From assembly GCF_010183535.1 (NCBI RefSeq), contig NC_071331.1, positions 17,236,001 through 17,300,000 of the forward strand: a DNA stretch of 64,000 nucleotides. Direction: 5' to 3'. The notes under the pieces are model-generated. The model was not told the DNA's origin. It worked only from the letters and a program-made list of their open reading frames with translations, and did not search any database. Of the stretch, positions 1 to 12,800 are shown in pieces. The DNA is from Caenorhabditis remanei (taxonomy: Eukaryota > Nematoda > Chromadorea > Rhabditida > Rhabditidae). The position numbers were made by a program, and so were the translations under genes. How positions within the stretch are numbered: the stretch's first letter is position 1; each line of letters starts with the position of its first letter.

Positions 1-2141
1 TAGAAAAATAAGAGGAATCAGAGGATCTCCTCATTAAAATGAAAAGAAAAGGAGAAGCAGCTGACTTCATTTTCAAAAAAAATGTTCATTTTTCATTATT
101 TCGCGCAGAAATTGAACATCTGTTCCTTCCATTTCCTGTTTTTATAAGGAAACACAATATCAAAAAGGTTTTTTCTTCTGTGAACATGCACCATTCAAAT
201 GGATCATTGGAATATAGGTCATGTTGATGATAGAAAAAGAGATGAATAGATGGCAATTTAGAAATTCTGAAACGGATGTGAATGCGTCACATGTCTAGAA
301 GGTGACAATAATTGAAGTCGGAACAGAAATCTCAATTGGATTCAGAAAATAAATGAGATATTTCTGGATGATTCAAATTCAAGAGAGCAAAAATCAGTAA
401 TGGAATTCTGTGGATTTCACCAGTATTTGTTCATTTTGCAGAACTTTTTAGAGACGACAAATGCACAAGCAAAGTTGACAAGGACAGATATGAAGGATTT
501 TTAAATCACTTTCAAGACAAAATCAAAGCGATCGAACAATCGACGACACTTTCTACAAGTCCGTAGTTTGCACCGAAAAGTGCTGTAACCCTCCAGTCAC
601 TTTAACCAATTTTCTCGTTCCTCCAAAAAGTTCGAATCCAGGAAAAACGAAATAATTTGGATGCAAGGAAACAAAACGAAATAAAAGGAAAGAACTAAAA
701 TTGGATCTTTCGACTACTCAAGTGTTTTTTTCCAGAAATGTTTTCAAGTCCTTTCTCAATTTCATTCACTTTTTTCGTTCCGTTTTTGCGTTTTTCTCTA
801 TTTTAAACCCATATTTTCGTCTAAGAATAAGGAGACGTCACAATTGAAATGATCATATGTTATCACATGATGAAAAAGGAATAATTGGAGCACAAACAGA
901 TCTTTTTATCTCGCATCAATGCATGAATACTTTCGAAGAATTCGAAGGACCGAAAAAATTCATTTTTGGAAATGAGAATCGGCTTCGAAGGGAACAAGAG
1001 AGCAAAAAAGAATCCCCGTTTGATTAGGAACGTTATGAACTCATTAGGCTGGAAAAGAGAATGGAAAAGGCTTCATTTAGATTGAATGAATCATTAAACG
1101 AATCGGCTCAATACACAAAAAACATTAGTCAGATATTTGTTATTGACACATGAATACAGTTCTAAAAATACGTCAAATGATCACTTGACCCCTTGGAAGC
1201 TGATTATCTATGTGCGAACGGTTTCAAAAATGTTTTTCACTTTTCTCGTTTTTTGTTTTTCATTCGAGAAGGAAGTGGTTTCCCTAATGGATAAGCTCTT
1301 TTCGAGAGGAAAATGGAGACCGAGAATCAAGATGAGAGTACAGTTATCTGATCCTGGATCAAAAGAACCATTCTTCCCATCAAAATAGTTCATATTCTTT
1401 ATACTTTCCCCCCTTCTTCGACTACATTTTCCTAACATCTTCTTCTACCCCTTCTTCTTCTTCTTTTCATCATATTCTTTTTTCTCCGTTTCATGGATAA
1501 TGATGGATCAGCAAAAAGAGCTCATTATCAAAGAGAGAGGCTCTCTCTTTTCCTTTTTCTGTTGCCATTTCGTTCACACAAATTTATTCATGAGAAGCTG
1601 AGAGAGAAAGAATATATAGGGTCACCTCTTCTTCTTTTTCTTCTGAATTTCACATCTTCCACTTTCGGTGCGTCATTCCTTCTCTTTCCACCCACAACAC
1701 ATCTCTGAACGAAATATTTTTTAGAAGAAGCTTTTTGACTAATTATCATTCGAATTAATATTTGAATCAAAAACGATCGAGAATTCAGAATTAAATTGGA
1801 AGTGGAAACAATGGAGCGGAGTCCCAGGAGAAATACTTCGATGGGTCATTAAAATGTTTTCTTGTTCTTTTTATGAACAACAACCACCGAATTCTGATAA
1901 TTTGGCCGAGAGCACGACTTCCGCATTCTTCATTTAATTTTGAATGAGAAAAACGATGCAGAAAATTCTATTTAAAAAAATACACAAATAGTAAATCGCT
2001 TGTTTGAGTCCATTTAGATTGTATTTAAGTTATGCGAATACGTGAAATAGAGAAACTTGGCTTACAATGATTCATGCAAGATCACGATCGAAACAAAAAA
2101 GCATATTCGACACGACATTTATATAATTGAATTATACTAAC
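1..2141. other. Intergenic or large-intron DNA, no supported gene
   Basis: I see no frame here with linked splice sites or a recognisable family. The short open frames on both strands are pyrimidine- or purine-rich and not conserved-looking. A TATA-like string lies near 1613-1618. The stretch may be promoter DNA, or a long first intron of the candidate minus-strand exon at 2142-2240, whose gene would then continue off the left edge. Confidence 0.5.
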
Positions 2142-2240
2142 CAGTGGAACAAGGTAAATGTATGATAGTCTCTCTACACTTTCATATGAGAAAATATCTT
2201 CCCATGAATACGCTTCGAGAGACCGATTGTTCAACAACAT
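2142..2240 (-). CDS. Candidate first coding exon of an unknown minus-strand gene
   Basis: On the minus strand an ATG at 2240 opens a 33-codon frame that ends at a good donor (CTG|GTTAGT) in phase 0. A TATATA string about 75-85 bp upstream (near 2316-2323) fits a promoter. The peptide starts MLLNNRSLEAY and has no family I know. No convincing second exon is visible towards position 1, so the rest would lie outside the window or the exon is spurious. This rests only on promoter plus donor geometry. Confidence 0.2.
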
Positions 2241-2530
2241 GGTACCAGGAATAAATGATAAACTGAATAGAAAGCAGAGCAAGTTGTGCAGTATTTGAGA
2301 GAAATACTGCCTGCGCTTCTATATATTCAAAAACAAACGGAAAAAGGCGGGGCTTCACAAAGAGGTGTGGATAGAGAAGAGAAAAAGAGAGTTTCGGAGG
2401 AATAAGACGGTTAAAAATATAAAGGACGAAAGAAAAAAGCTTTGAAGCTAACTACTTTAACTTATAGGTTATCGAATGTGTGGAACAAATGACATGTAAA
2501 ATGAATGAGTATCAACACGTGATAATGTGC

Positions 2531-5500
2531 CTAAACTACGCGAACTTTGGAGAGTCGATCGAGTGTACTATAGGATAGTTGGTCGGAAAGAGTTGCCCAG
2601 TCGTGAAGTTCTCCATTTTTGAATCTGAAAAATGTTTTAAATCTTCATAATATAGAAATTTGCAGTTACCTATAAGCTTTGAACAGGCCGGTTCCTCGCT
2701 TGGCAAGTTCATGAGCAACATAGACAGGAGTTGGGATGGAAGTCGGACTGTTCACGAGCTATAAACAACATTATAGATAGTAAACATCCTTGATACCCAC
2801 CTGATGAAGACTGCAAACCGCACATGTCATTTTTGCAATGCTTTCATCAGAAACTTCTTCGTCATCCCGGAGAATTAAAAACGACGGAACCTTTGCTGTT
2901 CCCTGGACTGGCCTGAAGGCCTGAATGAAAATTTGTCGTTTTCCATACTCGGCAATGTCTCCTCCAACAGATGTGTCAGGTAAGGGATTCTGCAAAGAAA
3001 AAAAAAATTTGGATACTATGAGCTTGCATACTGTGGGCGTATTCCCATTTTGACCTCCTTTTGCATAAAAGCGTGTGTGGTGACGTTTTTTGACTACGAT
3101 GGCTAACACTTTAGGGGCATAGTCACGGAGCCCCTGTGATTTGGCAGCAGCAATAATTGTCTGTTCGATGATCTCTACTTCTCTTAAAGCTTCCGTTTCT
3201 TCACCAAAAGAAACTCCGTCACGGAAAATGATAATTTTCTTTGGGAATCCACGACGCTCCGCAAAGTTTCGAACATGCTGGTCAGTGAATTTTCTCAAAA
3301 GTTCGTCTTGAATAGCCTCTCTTCTTGGATCGGTGTAAAGAAAATCTCCAATGAACGAATACGGATTATCCGCGGCGTTGCAAGACAATCCAACAGTAGA
3401 TGGGTTTCCTTCCCTTGATGCCATTTTGTCTGGATGCGCGACATCCATGCCCATTACGAACGTTGGGACTTCTTTCCACGCTCCAAGTCTGAAACGGAAA
3501 CATGTATACGTAGTAATCCCCGAAGAACGTACTCTCTCGGAGGATCTGCAGTGTAATTCAATCCTCCACATTTGACATTGGCCTTCATGACAATGTTATC
3601 GAGAGTCAAGTCGTATGCACGTCTGCCACCATGGCTTTTCTTTTCGATATTGTCTCTGATTTTTCTGATGTTTTTAAGAAGAACATGTTGTGTTGGAATA
3701 TCACTCATCCGTTCCTCGAATTTGAGACACTCTGAAAGGAACTAATTTCTGGAATAAATTATCTATAATTTACCATGAATATTTGGAACGTCATCAGAGA
3801 CGAAAAGAACGAATGGTATGAAAGCGGGATTTGGATACTCCCTGAGGGTGACAAGGTACTTGAAAACTGAAGTTAAGAACGTTTCGCTGTCCCGTTCTCC
3901 TTCGAAGTGTTTCAACTCGTAGTTTTTGATAATCATGCCTTTGTCACGGCATCGTTGCATGAAAGCATTAGCGACGAACTCTGTTGCTCTGATATCTTGA
4001 TCAAAACTACGGGTGTAACCTGCGAGAAGAACGAACATCAAGTGATCGATAGTTGCTGGCGTTTCAAATCGCTTGTCTTGAGCTTTCCAATCACGCTGCA
4101 GAAAAAATACTGATTTATGGTTCATGAGAGTTCAAACCTTTTCGTCATCAACATGAACTGGATCAGCGTAGGCGATTTTTGGAGCAAGAACTCTTTCTCC
4201 GTCGATCTCGCTGATGTTTTGGAACGGATCGTTACAAATAAGAACCCCAAACTCTTGCATAACGTTGTCGTTGAAGCCGAACGCGTCATAGTGATGCTGA
4301 AGAGTAGTCCATCGCTCATTGGGCGCGTTTGCACGCGGCTAAAACACATTTTAAGGTAAAAACTCTGATTGATGATTTCCTACAGTGAGCTCGAACTCTT
4401 CCAAAACTCTCCGATCGATAGATTGGAATGGGAGCACTTTCAGGTACTCAAGTGGCATTAAACGTTTGTGAGGTCCAGTGCCGCATTGGGCTGCAGGGAG
4501 GGCTGGGAATCTAAAACATTTGAGATTACGGTACCACGGGTGATCTAAACTACTTGAGGTTTGGATATTTCTGTTTAAACTCCTGATTTTTTGGAGCGTT
4601 GTAGTCGATATCCGAAACTGTGATGGTGTTAGTCGCCCAATTGCTCAAATCCTCATAGTAAGGGTTGCACTTTAAGTCTGAAAGAAATTTGTTACATAGG
4701 AAAATGGATCGATACTAAACCTTTAAGTAGCAATTTGACGGCTCTTTGTAGTCTCATGTTTGGATTGACAATACGATTTGATCCAAAGTCACGCGGGAAC
4801 GCGTATTGGATCATTTTGCTCAGTGGAATAGCTGCGTAGTATTGAGTGGACTGTGCTGAATGAATAAATATTCGAGTGAACATGACAGAAAACCCTACGA
4901 TCGAGCTCGAGAATTGGCAGTGGATGCTCTTTGCCGACGATGCGACATCCTTTATGGATTCCTTTGGCTGCAACTGCCCATTTTACCCGAAGTTCTTCCA
5001 TGTGCTCAGTATTCACATAAAGACCTTTGGACTGGGACAAGTACTTCCCGCTGTAATAATTAACCAATTTTTAACACTGAAATATAGTAAACCTTCTAGT
5101 AGCGCTCTGAGACGTGACGATATCTAAATATGCGTAGAATCGTGGATCACTCCATTCGTTGATTTCAGTCTGTACAAACGACGGCTTTTCGAGGTCGGGT
5201 TCACAAGAAATTTCTAGGTCTCCATTCAGAAACTTGATTGAGTCTTTCAGAAACTCAGAGATTCCCGGAATCTGCAGAGCATCTTCCTTCTGAATGACCA
5301 TGTTCTGAAACAACATACCAGTTTAGTAGCTAGACGGATTACTTATGTCTACCTGGCTAATTCCTTCTAAAGTGAAAAGCGACTGAGCTCCATCGTAAGC
5401 ATAGACTGGGTGTTTCTTTGTTCCTTTCGTGGCAATCCATCTGTCCAGAAGCTTGCCAAGCAAAATGAAGTTATCATTCTGTTTGGATGCGCGATTACCA

Positions 5501-6786
5501 CGACCTCTGAAACGAACATCATCGGTTCCTTTTTCATAAACTAAATAACGTACCGAGCGCTCATCGTTGTGAGGATGTAATCCTTGTTGGTTTTATGATC
5601 GAGAAGCTTCATCTGAACCACATGACGAAAAACTATACGCTCAGAGAGTTCAAGCCCAAAAATGTTGAGGGCGAGTCGAGGGTTGAGGTGTTGATTCATA
5701 TCTCTGTTCCCTGAAAATTTAGATGGTTAACAACTGTCAGATGCGAAATGAAAAACTACGAAATCATGTTTCTTTTCGAACAAGATCACGAGAAATCGCT
5801 AAAAAATTGAGAGAATATTTGGGATTCGAATTTCGAAAACTCTGGCAATAATGCGCTCATTTTGACGCAACATTGCACAGGACTCGCCTACCGTAAGAAC
5901 TACAAAGAGCGCGCACCATAGTTTGAATGCACTGTGCAAAAAGAGATTGATTTTGTTTAAAAATAACTTTTTATACTGTATTCTTCAAAATGGGGGGCAT
6001 TTCCAACTTTTACGACAGACAAAATACTCTATTTTTAACAGATTTCGATATTTTTACTATTGAAATGCTTCCGCTCACTAAGGTACACACAGTATGACAA
6101 CAAAACGTTTTCTGCAAAATTCTAGAAACGCAAAGCCTAAGAACTGGACTTAAAAATTATAAAATTATAAATTTTTAATCATGGAACTACTTAAATAATT
6201 AATAGTAAAAAGTTATTTGCTTCGAATGTTTGATAGTTTAAATTGATAAACACTTATTTAACAGCTCACCGGAGTTTTCCTTGTCACTCGAAAGTAAGCC
6301 GTTGCAGCGGTCAGTAGTTTCTACAGGTCTGCGATGGTTATCTGCATGATCACGTCTTCCTCTATCACTACCACCTCCTCTTGTGTACGCACCATCTCCA
6401 TCTCCACGGTGCCCTCCTCTTCCACGATATCCACCACGAGAAGCATTATCATCTCTGTGGTGTGATCCCCGTTCCGAACCTTTATAGTCACCACGATGAG
6501 ACCCACGTCCACCGCGTTGATCACCATTCGATTCTCTATCTGAACGATAGCTAGAAGGTGGTCCATTTTCGGAGCCTCCACGATGTGATCCACGACCACC
6601 TCTTCCTCCGCGATTCGAGAATCTATGCTCCTGTGATCCTCCTCTCTCAGATCCTCCACGTCCACCTCTATATGATCCACGACCGCCTCTCCCACTACCG
6701 CCTGGATCCCGATCTTCTCTATCTCGTGCTCCTCGTCCCCGTCCACCACCTCCCCGTCCTCCGCGGTTTGAGTTCTCAGACTGCAT
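2531..6786 (-). CDS. csr-1: CSR-1 Argonaute with arginine/glycine-rich N-terminus
   Basis: Argonaute that binds 22G small RNAs in the germline and acts in chromosome segregation, histone mRNA maturation and protection of expressed genes (family knowledge). Exon 1 (6270-6786) encodes about 172 residues dominated by RGG, RGGRGG and SRGG motifs. A 558 bp intron separates it from exon 2 (5554-5710), where an in-frame ATG near 5698 could start a short isoform. Further exons run 5353-5506, 5093-5304, 4987-5050, 4721-4850 and on to the stop at 2531. A PAZ-type segment (YPNLKFPALPAAQCG) is encoded near 4560-4440. The PIWI domain near 3500-2650 shows all three catalytic residues: D in MGMDVAHP, D in IIFRDGVSFGE and H in YVAHELAKRG, so it should be a competent slicer. 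A TTTTCAG acceptor a few bases before the first ATG suggests trans-splicing. The family call is certain; the exact gene name is from recall of sequence and synteny. Confidence 0.95.
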
Positions 6787-7149
6787 TCTGTGCTGAAAAT
6801 TGTTACTTTTCTAGAAAATCGCTTCAGATTATCACACGAAATCTCACGATAAACGATAACAAGTCGTGGAAAAATGCTATATTATTTTCAATGCTCACTT
6901 CGTCGTAATTATAATTATTTTAACAAAAACAAGAATTATTTACTGAATTCCGAAAAGAAGGAGTGACGCCTTCAGCTTTACAGATTTTCTCAAAAGAATC
7001 TAATTTCAATTCCATTAATAATCTCAATTACCTTCTCTCAATACTCAAATTTCAGTGTTTGTCATAGAATGATTACAAGCGTGAGAGAGTATAGCATATC
7101 GAAGAGACCCAGAACTCACCTGTCGTATAACTTTCCCACGGGTTCCAAA
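6787..7149. promoter_or_regulatory. Divergent promoter region of csr-1 and ceh-19
   Basis: About 360 bp separate the csr-1a start codon (minus) from the ceh-19 TATA box (plus). A TTTTCAG trans-splice acceptor for csr-1 lies around 6793-6799. I see no repeat or extra gene here. Confidence 0.5.
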
Positions 7150-7157
7150 TATATAAA
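7150..7157 (+). promoter_or_regulatory. TATA box upstream of ceh-19
   Basis: The string TATATAAA sits about 52 bp before the first possible ATG (7209) and 84 bp before the second (7242). Position and sequence fit a TATA-driven, tissue-restricted promoter. No start site can be confirmed from sequence alone. Confidence 0.5.
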
Positions 7158-7241
7158 TCAAAACCGAGTCTCTCACTCAAACCGCTTCTCTGCCTAATCG
7201 ACAACTATTTGAGAGCTAATTCTACATCTAACACTACTATT

Positions 7242-9340
7242 ATGGCTTTCAATATTGAGAGTTTACTTGAAACTAAACTAAATCCAACTGAGGAAACTGA
7301 GGATTACGAGGAAGAAGAAGAAGAAAGAGAAGAAGAAGAAGAGGATGATGAGGATAAAAATGCTATCGATGGATGGACAAACTTGGCAAGCAGCCAGTTG
7401 GCAATGTATGCTATCGCCAATGATTTGAGAACTCCTACCCTTGTTGAGTTACAAATGTTGTTGGGAGTTTCCGGTAAGTGGACAAAAAGTGTCGATCAAA
7501 TAAGGTAGAGCAGGAAAAAGAAAAGAACGAAGATGGGACTGAAAGAGAGTAAACTCCTCTTTCTTCCTGAACTGCCACGTGTCGTTCCGTGGAATGTCGT
7601 CTTGTCGTTTTAGTGACGTGGAGTTCACTTGAGAGATGTGAATTTTCACGTTTTTTTGTCTCGAAAAAAGAAAATTTTGGAAAACTATTGGGAACACTCA
7701 TAGACATTCAATTCGATTTTTGAATTTGATGGCTGGCTTACGCATTCAACGGAGATTTTTTGTTCCGTATATTTTATTTGCATTAGTAGTGTAAACAAAT
7801 AAAGGGTTACGGTATCTCTACGATTATTTTTGATTTCGATGACTGTCTGGTTGGACTTTTTCTAATTTTCCGAAAGCGAGAAATACTACGGTAGGCACAT
7901 GTTTCTCGAGTTATTTCAAGACTAATTGAAGTTTATAATATTTTGATTGCTGAAGGTAAAAGGCACTTCAATTAGGAATGTTATTCTAATATGATTGACA
8001 GCTTGATAGTGATATTAATCAGAAAATTTCTTTCATTAGAGAAAAAAAAAACAATTTCAGCACGTAAACATGACTATAAAAGAAGCCGAAAATCAGTGAG
8101 TGAGCGGAAACCGAGGCAAGCCTACTCGGCAAGACAGTTGGATCGATTGGAATCTGAATTTCAGGTGGTTAAAGAAGTCATAGAATATTCCAGAATAATG
8201 AATTTTCAGAGTGATAAGTACTTGAGCGTGAACAAGAGAATTCAATTGTCTCAAACATTGAATTTGACGGAGACTCAAATCAAAACGTGGTTCCAGAATA
8301 GAAGGTGAGGATATGGAAATGAACAAAGAGGTCGGGAGAGCACTATAATGAGTCATTGTTGCAACTGATAAAGAGAGGGTCAGTAGTACTGTATCTTTTG
8401 TCTACTTGTGTGTCAATTATTGTAAAGACAAACAAGAATTTATTTTGTAATGTCAACAATCATATAAAATCGACAGCTTGAAGGAGAGCAGAAAGATATT
8501 TGAAAAAAGTCAGTTGACACTTTGACGACAAGTGGTCATTCGCAGAAGAAGCAAGGACAAGTTACCAGTTGGGTTCTCTTGTTCTATCAGCGTCAAAAGA
8601 TAGTGTAAGAGATTGAGAGAGTGCAGACGAATTACTGTACGCATATTTCTTTAATAAATTGATACGGGATTTAGAGAAACAAAGAAGAGGGTAATGGTAC
8701 AGAGAAGATTTTCTGAAACCTTATTCGTTTTCAAAATCATGAAAAGAGGTCTGGTTTACAGCTTTTAGTGTCCAAGATGTACAAAAAAAATCTGTTCGAT
8801 TTAAATTTTCTAACATGAATAGCGCCAGCACCTATCAAAATGCGTTCATTTTCTTTGATGATTAATTCGGAAATGTTTGAGAAAAAAAGAATTGGAAAAC
8901 AAAGTTTTTCAAAGTGAGCAGATAAGTCGTATCTTGTGCTACGTATCATTATTTTCTCTCTTTTTTCCATGACAACTTTCTATTGATTCCGGTGGAAAGG
9001 TCTCTTGGGAGCGAGAAATTTTTTCTTCTTGGTATTGCGAAATACTTGGAAGCCAAGTAGGAAAAGGACTGAGAAGTGGAAAAAAGAGGAGAAAAAGACA
9101 TTTTCGGCAAAAATTTAATTCAAAATGAATTTAAAAATCAAAAATTTCAGAACAAAGTGGAAGAAGCAATTGACCTCCTCGATCCGCCAAATGTGCAAAG
9201 AAGTTCCAACAAATCCAGTCGTCGGCGTACCATTTCCAGCCCTTATTACCCCTCCAAACACTCTTGCAACCTCAATTATCTCGACTCTAACCAATAATAA
9301 TATCTCAAGTCAAGAAGAATCAACAAACGAGAATCAATGA
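7242..9340 (+). CDS. ceh-19: CEH-19 homeodomain transcription factor
   Basis: Four exons: 7242-7473, 8061-8164, 8210-8304 and 9151-9340, giving about 206 residues; an in-frame ATG at 7209 would add 11. The N-terminal part has a long acidic run of glutamate and aspartate (codons at about 7292-7355). The homeodomain begins near KPRQAYSARQLDRLE in exon 2, continues in exon 3 to the recognition helix (TETQIKTWFQNRR) and finishes with TKWKK in exon 4, so two introns split it. The invariant W, F, N and R of helix 3 are present. The third intron is 846 bp and the first 587 bp, which could hold an internal promoter for a homeodomain-only isoform. The class looks like the NK/BarH side of the ANTP group. 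CEH-19 is reported to act in pharyngeal MC motor neurons (established knowledge); nothing in this sequence shows that directly. Confidence 0.92.
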
Positions 9341-9405
9341 ATCTAATATTTTATTTTGACCATAATACTTTTCTCTAATAAGATTTTTTCAAATTCAGAA
9401 ATACA

Positions 9406-9624
9406 TCAAATCCGTTGAGTGTTACACTGTAGTCGTTGTTCGGATTGGAGGATAAAAACTAGAAATAATAATTCAAATTTTCTCATTTTTTGAACCGTCG
9501 TACTCATTAGAATAGTCGAATTGTAATCTGAAATCGTTTCTCCTTTGCTACACGTGGTCTTACTGTAGACGTCGAGCCAGTTGGAAACAGTCAGAAGGGA
9601 AACTAGAATTCGATGCATTCTCAC
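9406..9624 (-). CDS. Possible small secreted peptide, structure unresolved
   Basis: A minus-strand frame opens at 9624 (or the in-frame ATG at 9618) with a hydrophobic start (MHRILVSLLTVSNWLDVYS) resembling a signal peptide, followed by a short polar stretch with one cysteine pair. A 45 nt segment with GT and TAG ends (about 9441-9485) could be an intron, but the most coding-like downstream frame (ending LNGFDVFLNLKKSY) is not in phase with it. I do not recognise a family. It could be a real small gene with mis-read exons, a remnant, or chance. Confidence 0.22.
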   Translation of the reverse strand: MRMHRILVSLLTVSNWLDVYSKTTCSKGETISDYNSTILMSTTVQKMRKFELLFLVFILQSEQRLQCNTQRI

Positions 9625-9867
9625 AGTTACATTTCACAGCTACGTGCCATTTTTACCCCCATCTAGTTGAAAAACACGAAATCACATTCTGGTTCAATTC
9701 AAATTGTATATTTCTCCAAGAAAAACTAAACAAAGACATCACGAAAAAGAAAGAAAATCGGGGTAAAAAATCAAAGGATCGGTTTTTAAAAAATCAGTCA
9801 AAACAGAACATTATATGGTACAGTAAGTGATTATCATCGGGTTTTGATTAGAAATGGACCTGTTGAA

Positions 9868-12800
9868 CTACAAGTCATCGACACGTCTTGATTTGATATC
9901 TGCCATCATTCGATCAAGTTCAGCGGTGTATCGAAGTGTTTCGTCAAGAAGTGTATCTGCTTCTTTTGTTACTTTTTCAATGTGAAGATTGTTCTTTTTG
10001 GCTTCTGAATAAAATATCATTTGTATTATTTCCAAATAGTTCTTCTTACCATCACATAGCAATGCTTCCTCTTTCTTCTTTTTCAAAATATGCTCTTCAC
10101 ATATTCTATCAAAAGAGTCTCTTCTTCTTTTCAGCTTTTCTTTAAGGTCATCAGGAATTTCTGATACAGGTTCCCATTCCTCTAAATGTCGACGAGCAAC
10201 ATAAAGCGAAGTATCCAGATCTTGGAAAGACCCGTTGTGAAAATCTGAAAATTACTTGTTCTCTTTGTTTTTTCACGGTAGTAACCAACCTGGTGTTGGT
10301 TTCTTCTCTTGGAATGTCTCACTGCTCCTCCGTTTTGTTTTCATCCAATCATCAGGAGCATCAAACTTGAATCGTGTTTCAATCTTCGCACTCTTCTCAA
10401 AGCGTTTATAAAACTCGTTCTCCCTTTTCTGACGATCCTTCGCCTGCTTTTTCAGCACACTCATCTTGTGAGCTCTCGCTCTCCATTTTCCGAATGCATC
10501 GCGAACGATCCGATTCTGACGATTCTTTTTGAATATTTTCAGCTGAATATGGTTGGTTGGACGGTCTAAAATTGGGAAAACGGGAGAAGTCGTTTGACTT
10601 TTTCCTCCGTATTTCTTGACTAGATTGTTTGCGTAGTCTGTAAATTACTGATTGCACTTTATCCATTGTTGATGTGTCTCACCTTCTGATTCCCATCTCG
10701 GAACACATCTTCTCATCATCTTCTTAATTTGAACCCATTCTCTCCACCTATTCCAAAACTGCAGTAACCATTGTTTTGATAGTCTGTCACTGATGACTGC
10801 TAGACGGTCCAGAATCTCTTCTTTCTCGTTAACCATCTCCACACAGATTGTCTTCACATGACAATCGACACTCCTCAACACTTCTTTCCAGAATTTATTA
10901 ACGATGTGCTGTGCCAGTTTTCGTTCTCTTTCCCTTCGTTCTTTCTTCATTTCGTCTACCGTAATCCGCCTCAATTCCTTGTCGGCTGCCTCTTTTGCTA
11001 TCTTCATTGCTAGATTTCTTGCTACTTCTTTCTCCTTTTCCTTTCTTTTCAACTCCATTTCCTTTATCAATCGCTCTTGTTCTTCTTTTAGTTTTCTTGC
11101 GTTTTCGAATGCAATCATTTGTTTTCGAAGTATCCTCGCCTTCCGAATCTCCTCATCAACTATTCCCGCAGTGACCTGATCGATGACTCTCGTCATCAGT
11201 TTTTCAACCAATTGGTGCCGCTGAGCCTCCGCAACTTTCTGGAAATAGTCTAAATCAAAAAAGAACAAACTGATATACTCACCCTTAATCTTTCTTCTTC
11301 AGCTTTCTTTCGCTGTTCAATTGTCGCTTGCATAGAAAGTGATCCACCCGACTGGGAAAATGAGGAAATCGAGGAGTTGTTCACTGGTGGAATGTCAGAT
11401 CCGCTGAGCACGGAATCTAATACTTTATCATGAACATATTCGTGATGATGATTGAAAGAATTCGACACGTCACAACGAGAAGCAATGAATTGGAATAGTC
11501 CAGGTCCATAAACAACAGAACTCAACTTTTCTGAAGTTTTCTGATCGATCCATTGATATGTAGTGATAGGAACAGTTTCATTCAGAGTTAAATCATCTCT
11601 TGATAGCACCACGTAATCACTTCCTTCCGTTCTCAATCCGTATGTATTCAATACCGAAGTCAAATCGCTGACACTATCAAAACCGAGAGTTCGTTGAAGT
11701 TTGTCGAGTGGAAAACTGTTTCGTCCATAAGCATTTGCCATTATTGAGATAGCATTTGTTCTGGTAACAGTGAAGAGCTTGTGAGCTACACAACATTGTA
11801 GATATGATGCTTGTGTTTGGAGTAGACGGAAGAAGCGGTAGTAATTCTTATCTCGGAATGCAGATGCCAATTGAAGAGAGAGTCGGACTGATTGTGATTG
11901 ACGAACTTCGCTACGATACGAGAGAACTTGAGATAGAATATTCGTATCGTTCATATGAAGCATCACATCGTAAGATCTGAACTCTGCCTCATTTACACAT
12001 GGAATCCCTCTTTTCTCGAAGTCTTCATAGAAATGGCGGAGAGTTTGCAGACATTTTCCAAGCGTTTCGTTGTTCATCGCAGCGTCGAAGTGCTCTGTTT
12101 CGAGATCACAAAGAACATATCCGAAAAGAATGTGAAGACGAGTGCACCGTTCAACTAGATTCAGAGCCAATGCATCGGAGAGGGATAGTTGTGTTACTTC
12201 TTTTCGGAGAGCACGAGTTCGGTTCCAGAGAAAATTATACCAAGCAGCCCGCTGTTCTGGAGACTCAGGGAACTCATCAAGGACCTGAAAACCGATTTGA
12301 ATATTTGAATGAAAAGTTTTATTACATTATGTAATAGATAACACATCGCGTGATTCATTATCCTCTCTGACCGTAGCTCATGAGGTAACGGCCTCTCTTG
12401 ATCTGCTGCAGATCTCGCATATTGTTTTACCATCATTTCGTGGGAAACGTCTCCTGTTTCAATATCACATTCAAATGGAGATACTCCTTTCTGCACTATT
12501 CTCTGATATCGTTCTTTCTCTGTACACATCTCTTCACATCGCTCAAGTCTCTGAATCGATGGACTGTCGACTTCTCTCAGCTGACACAGAATTTTATCTC
12601 TATCATCGAGCAGCATATACTTGTCATAATCCTCCAAGCACTTCCGGCCTCTTAAGGAAACTAGACTTTGAATCAGTTTTGCTTCTTCTGGTCCCATTTT
12701 TCCTTGTCGATTTCCGGGAGCCGAAGTCGGTCTGTTTGCAGGTCTCCACGTACGATCAGCTGAACGGATGACATATATTTTGATTATTTATCGCGAGAAT

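Noticed and set aside
6321..6749. 142-codon alternative frame in csr-1 exon 1
   Set aside because: Second reading of the RGG-coding repeats; valine/isoleucine/glutamate-rich text is the +1 frame of the repeat.
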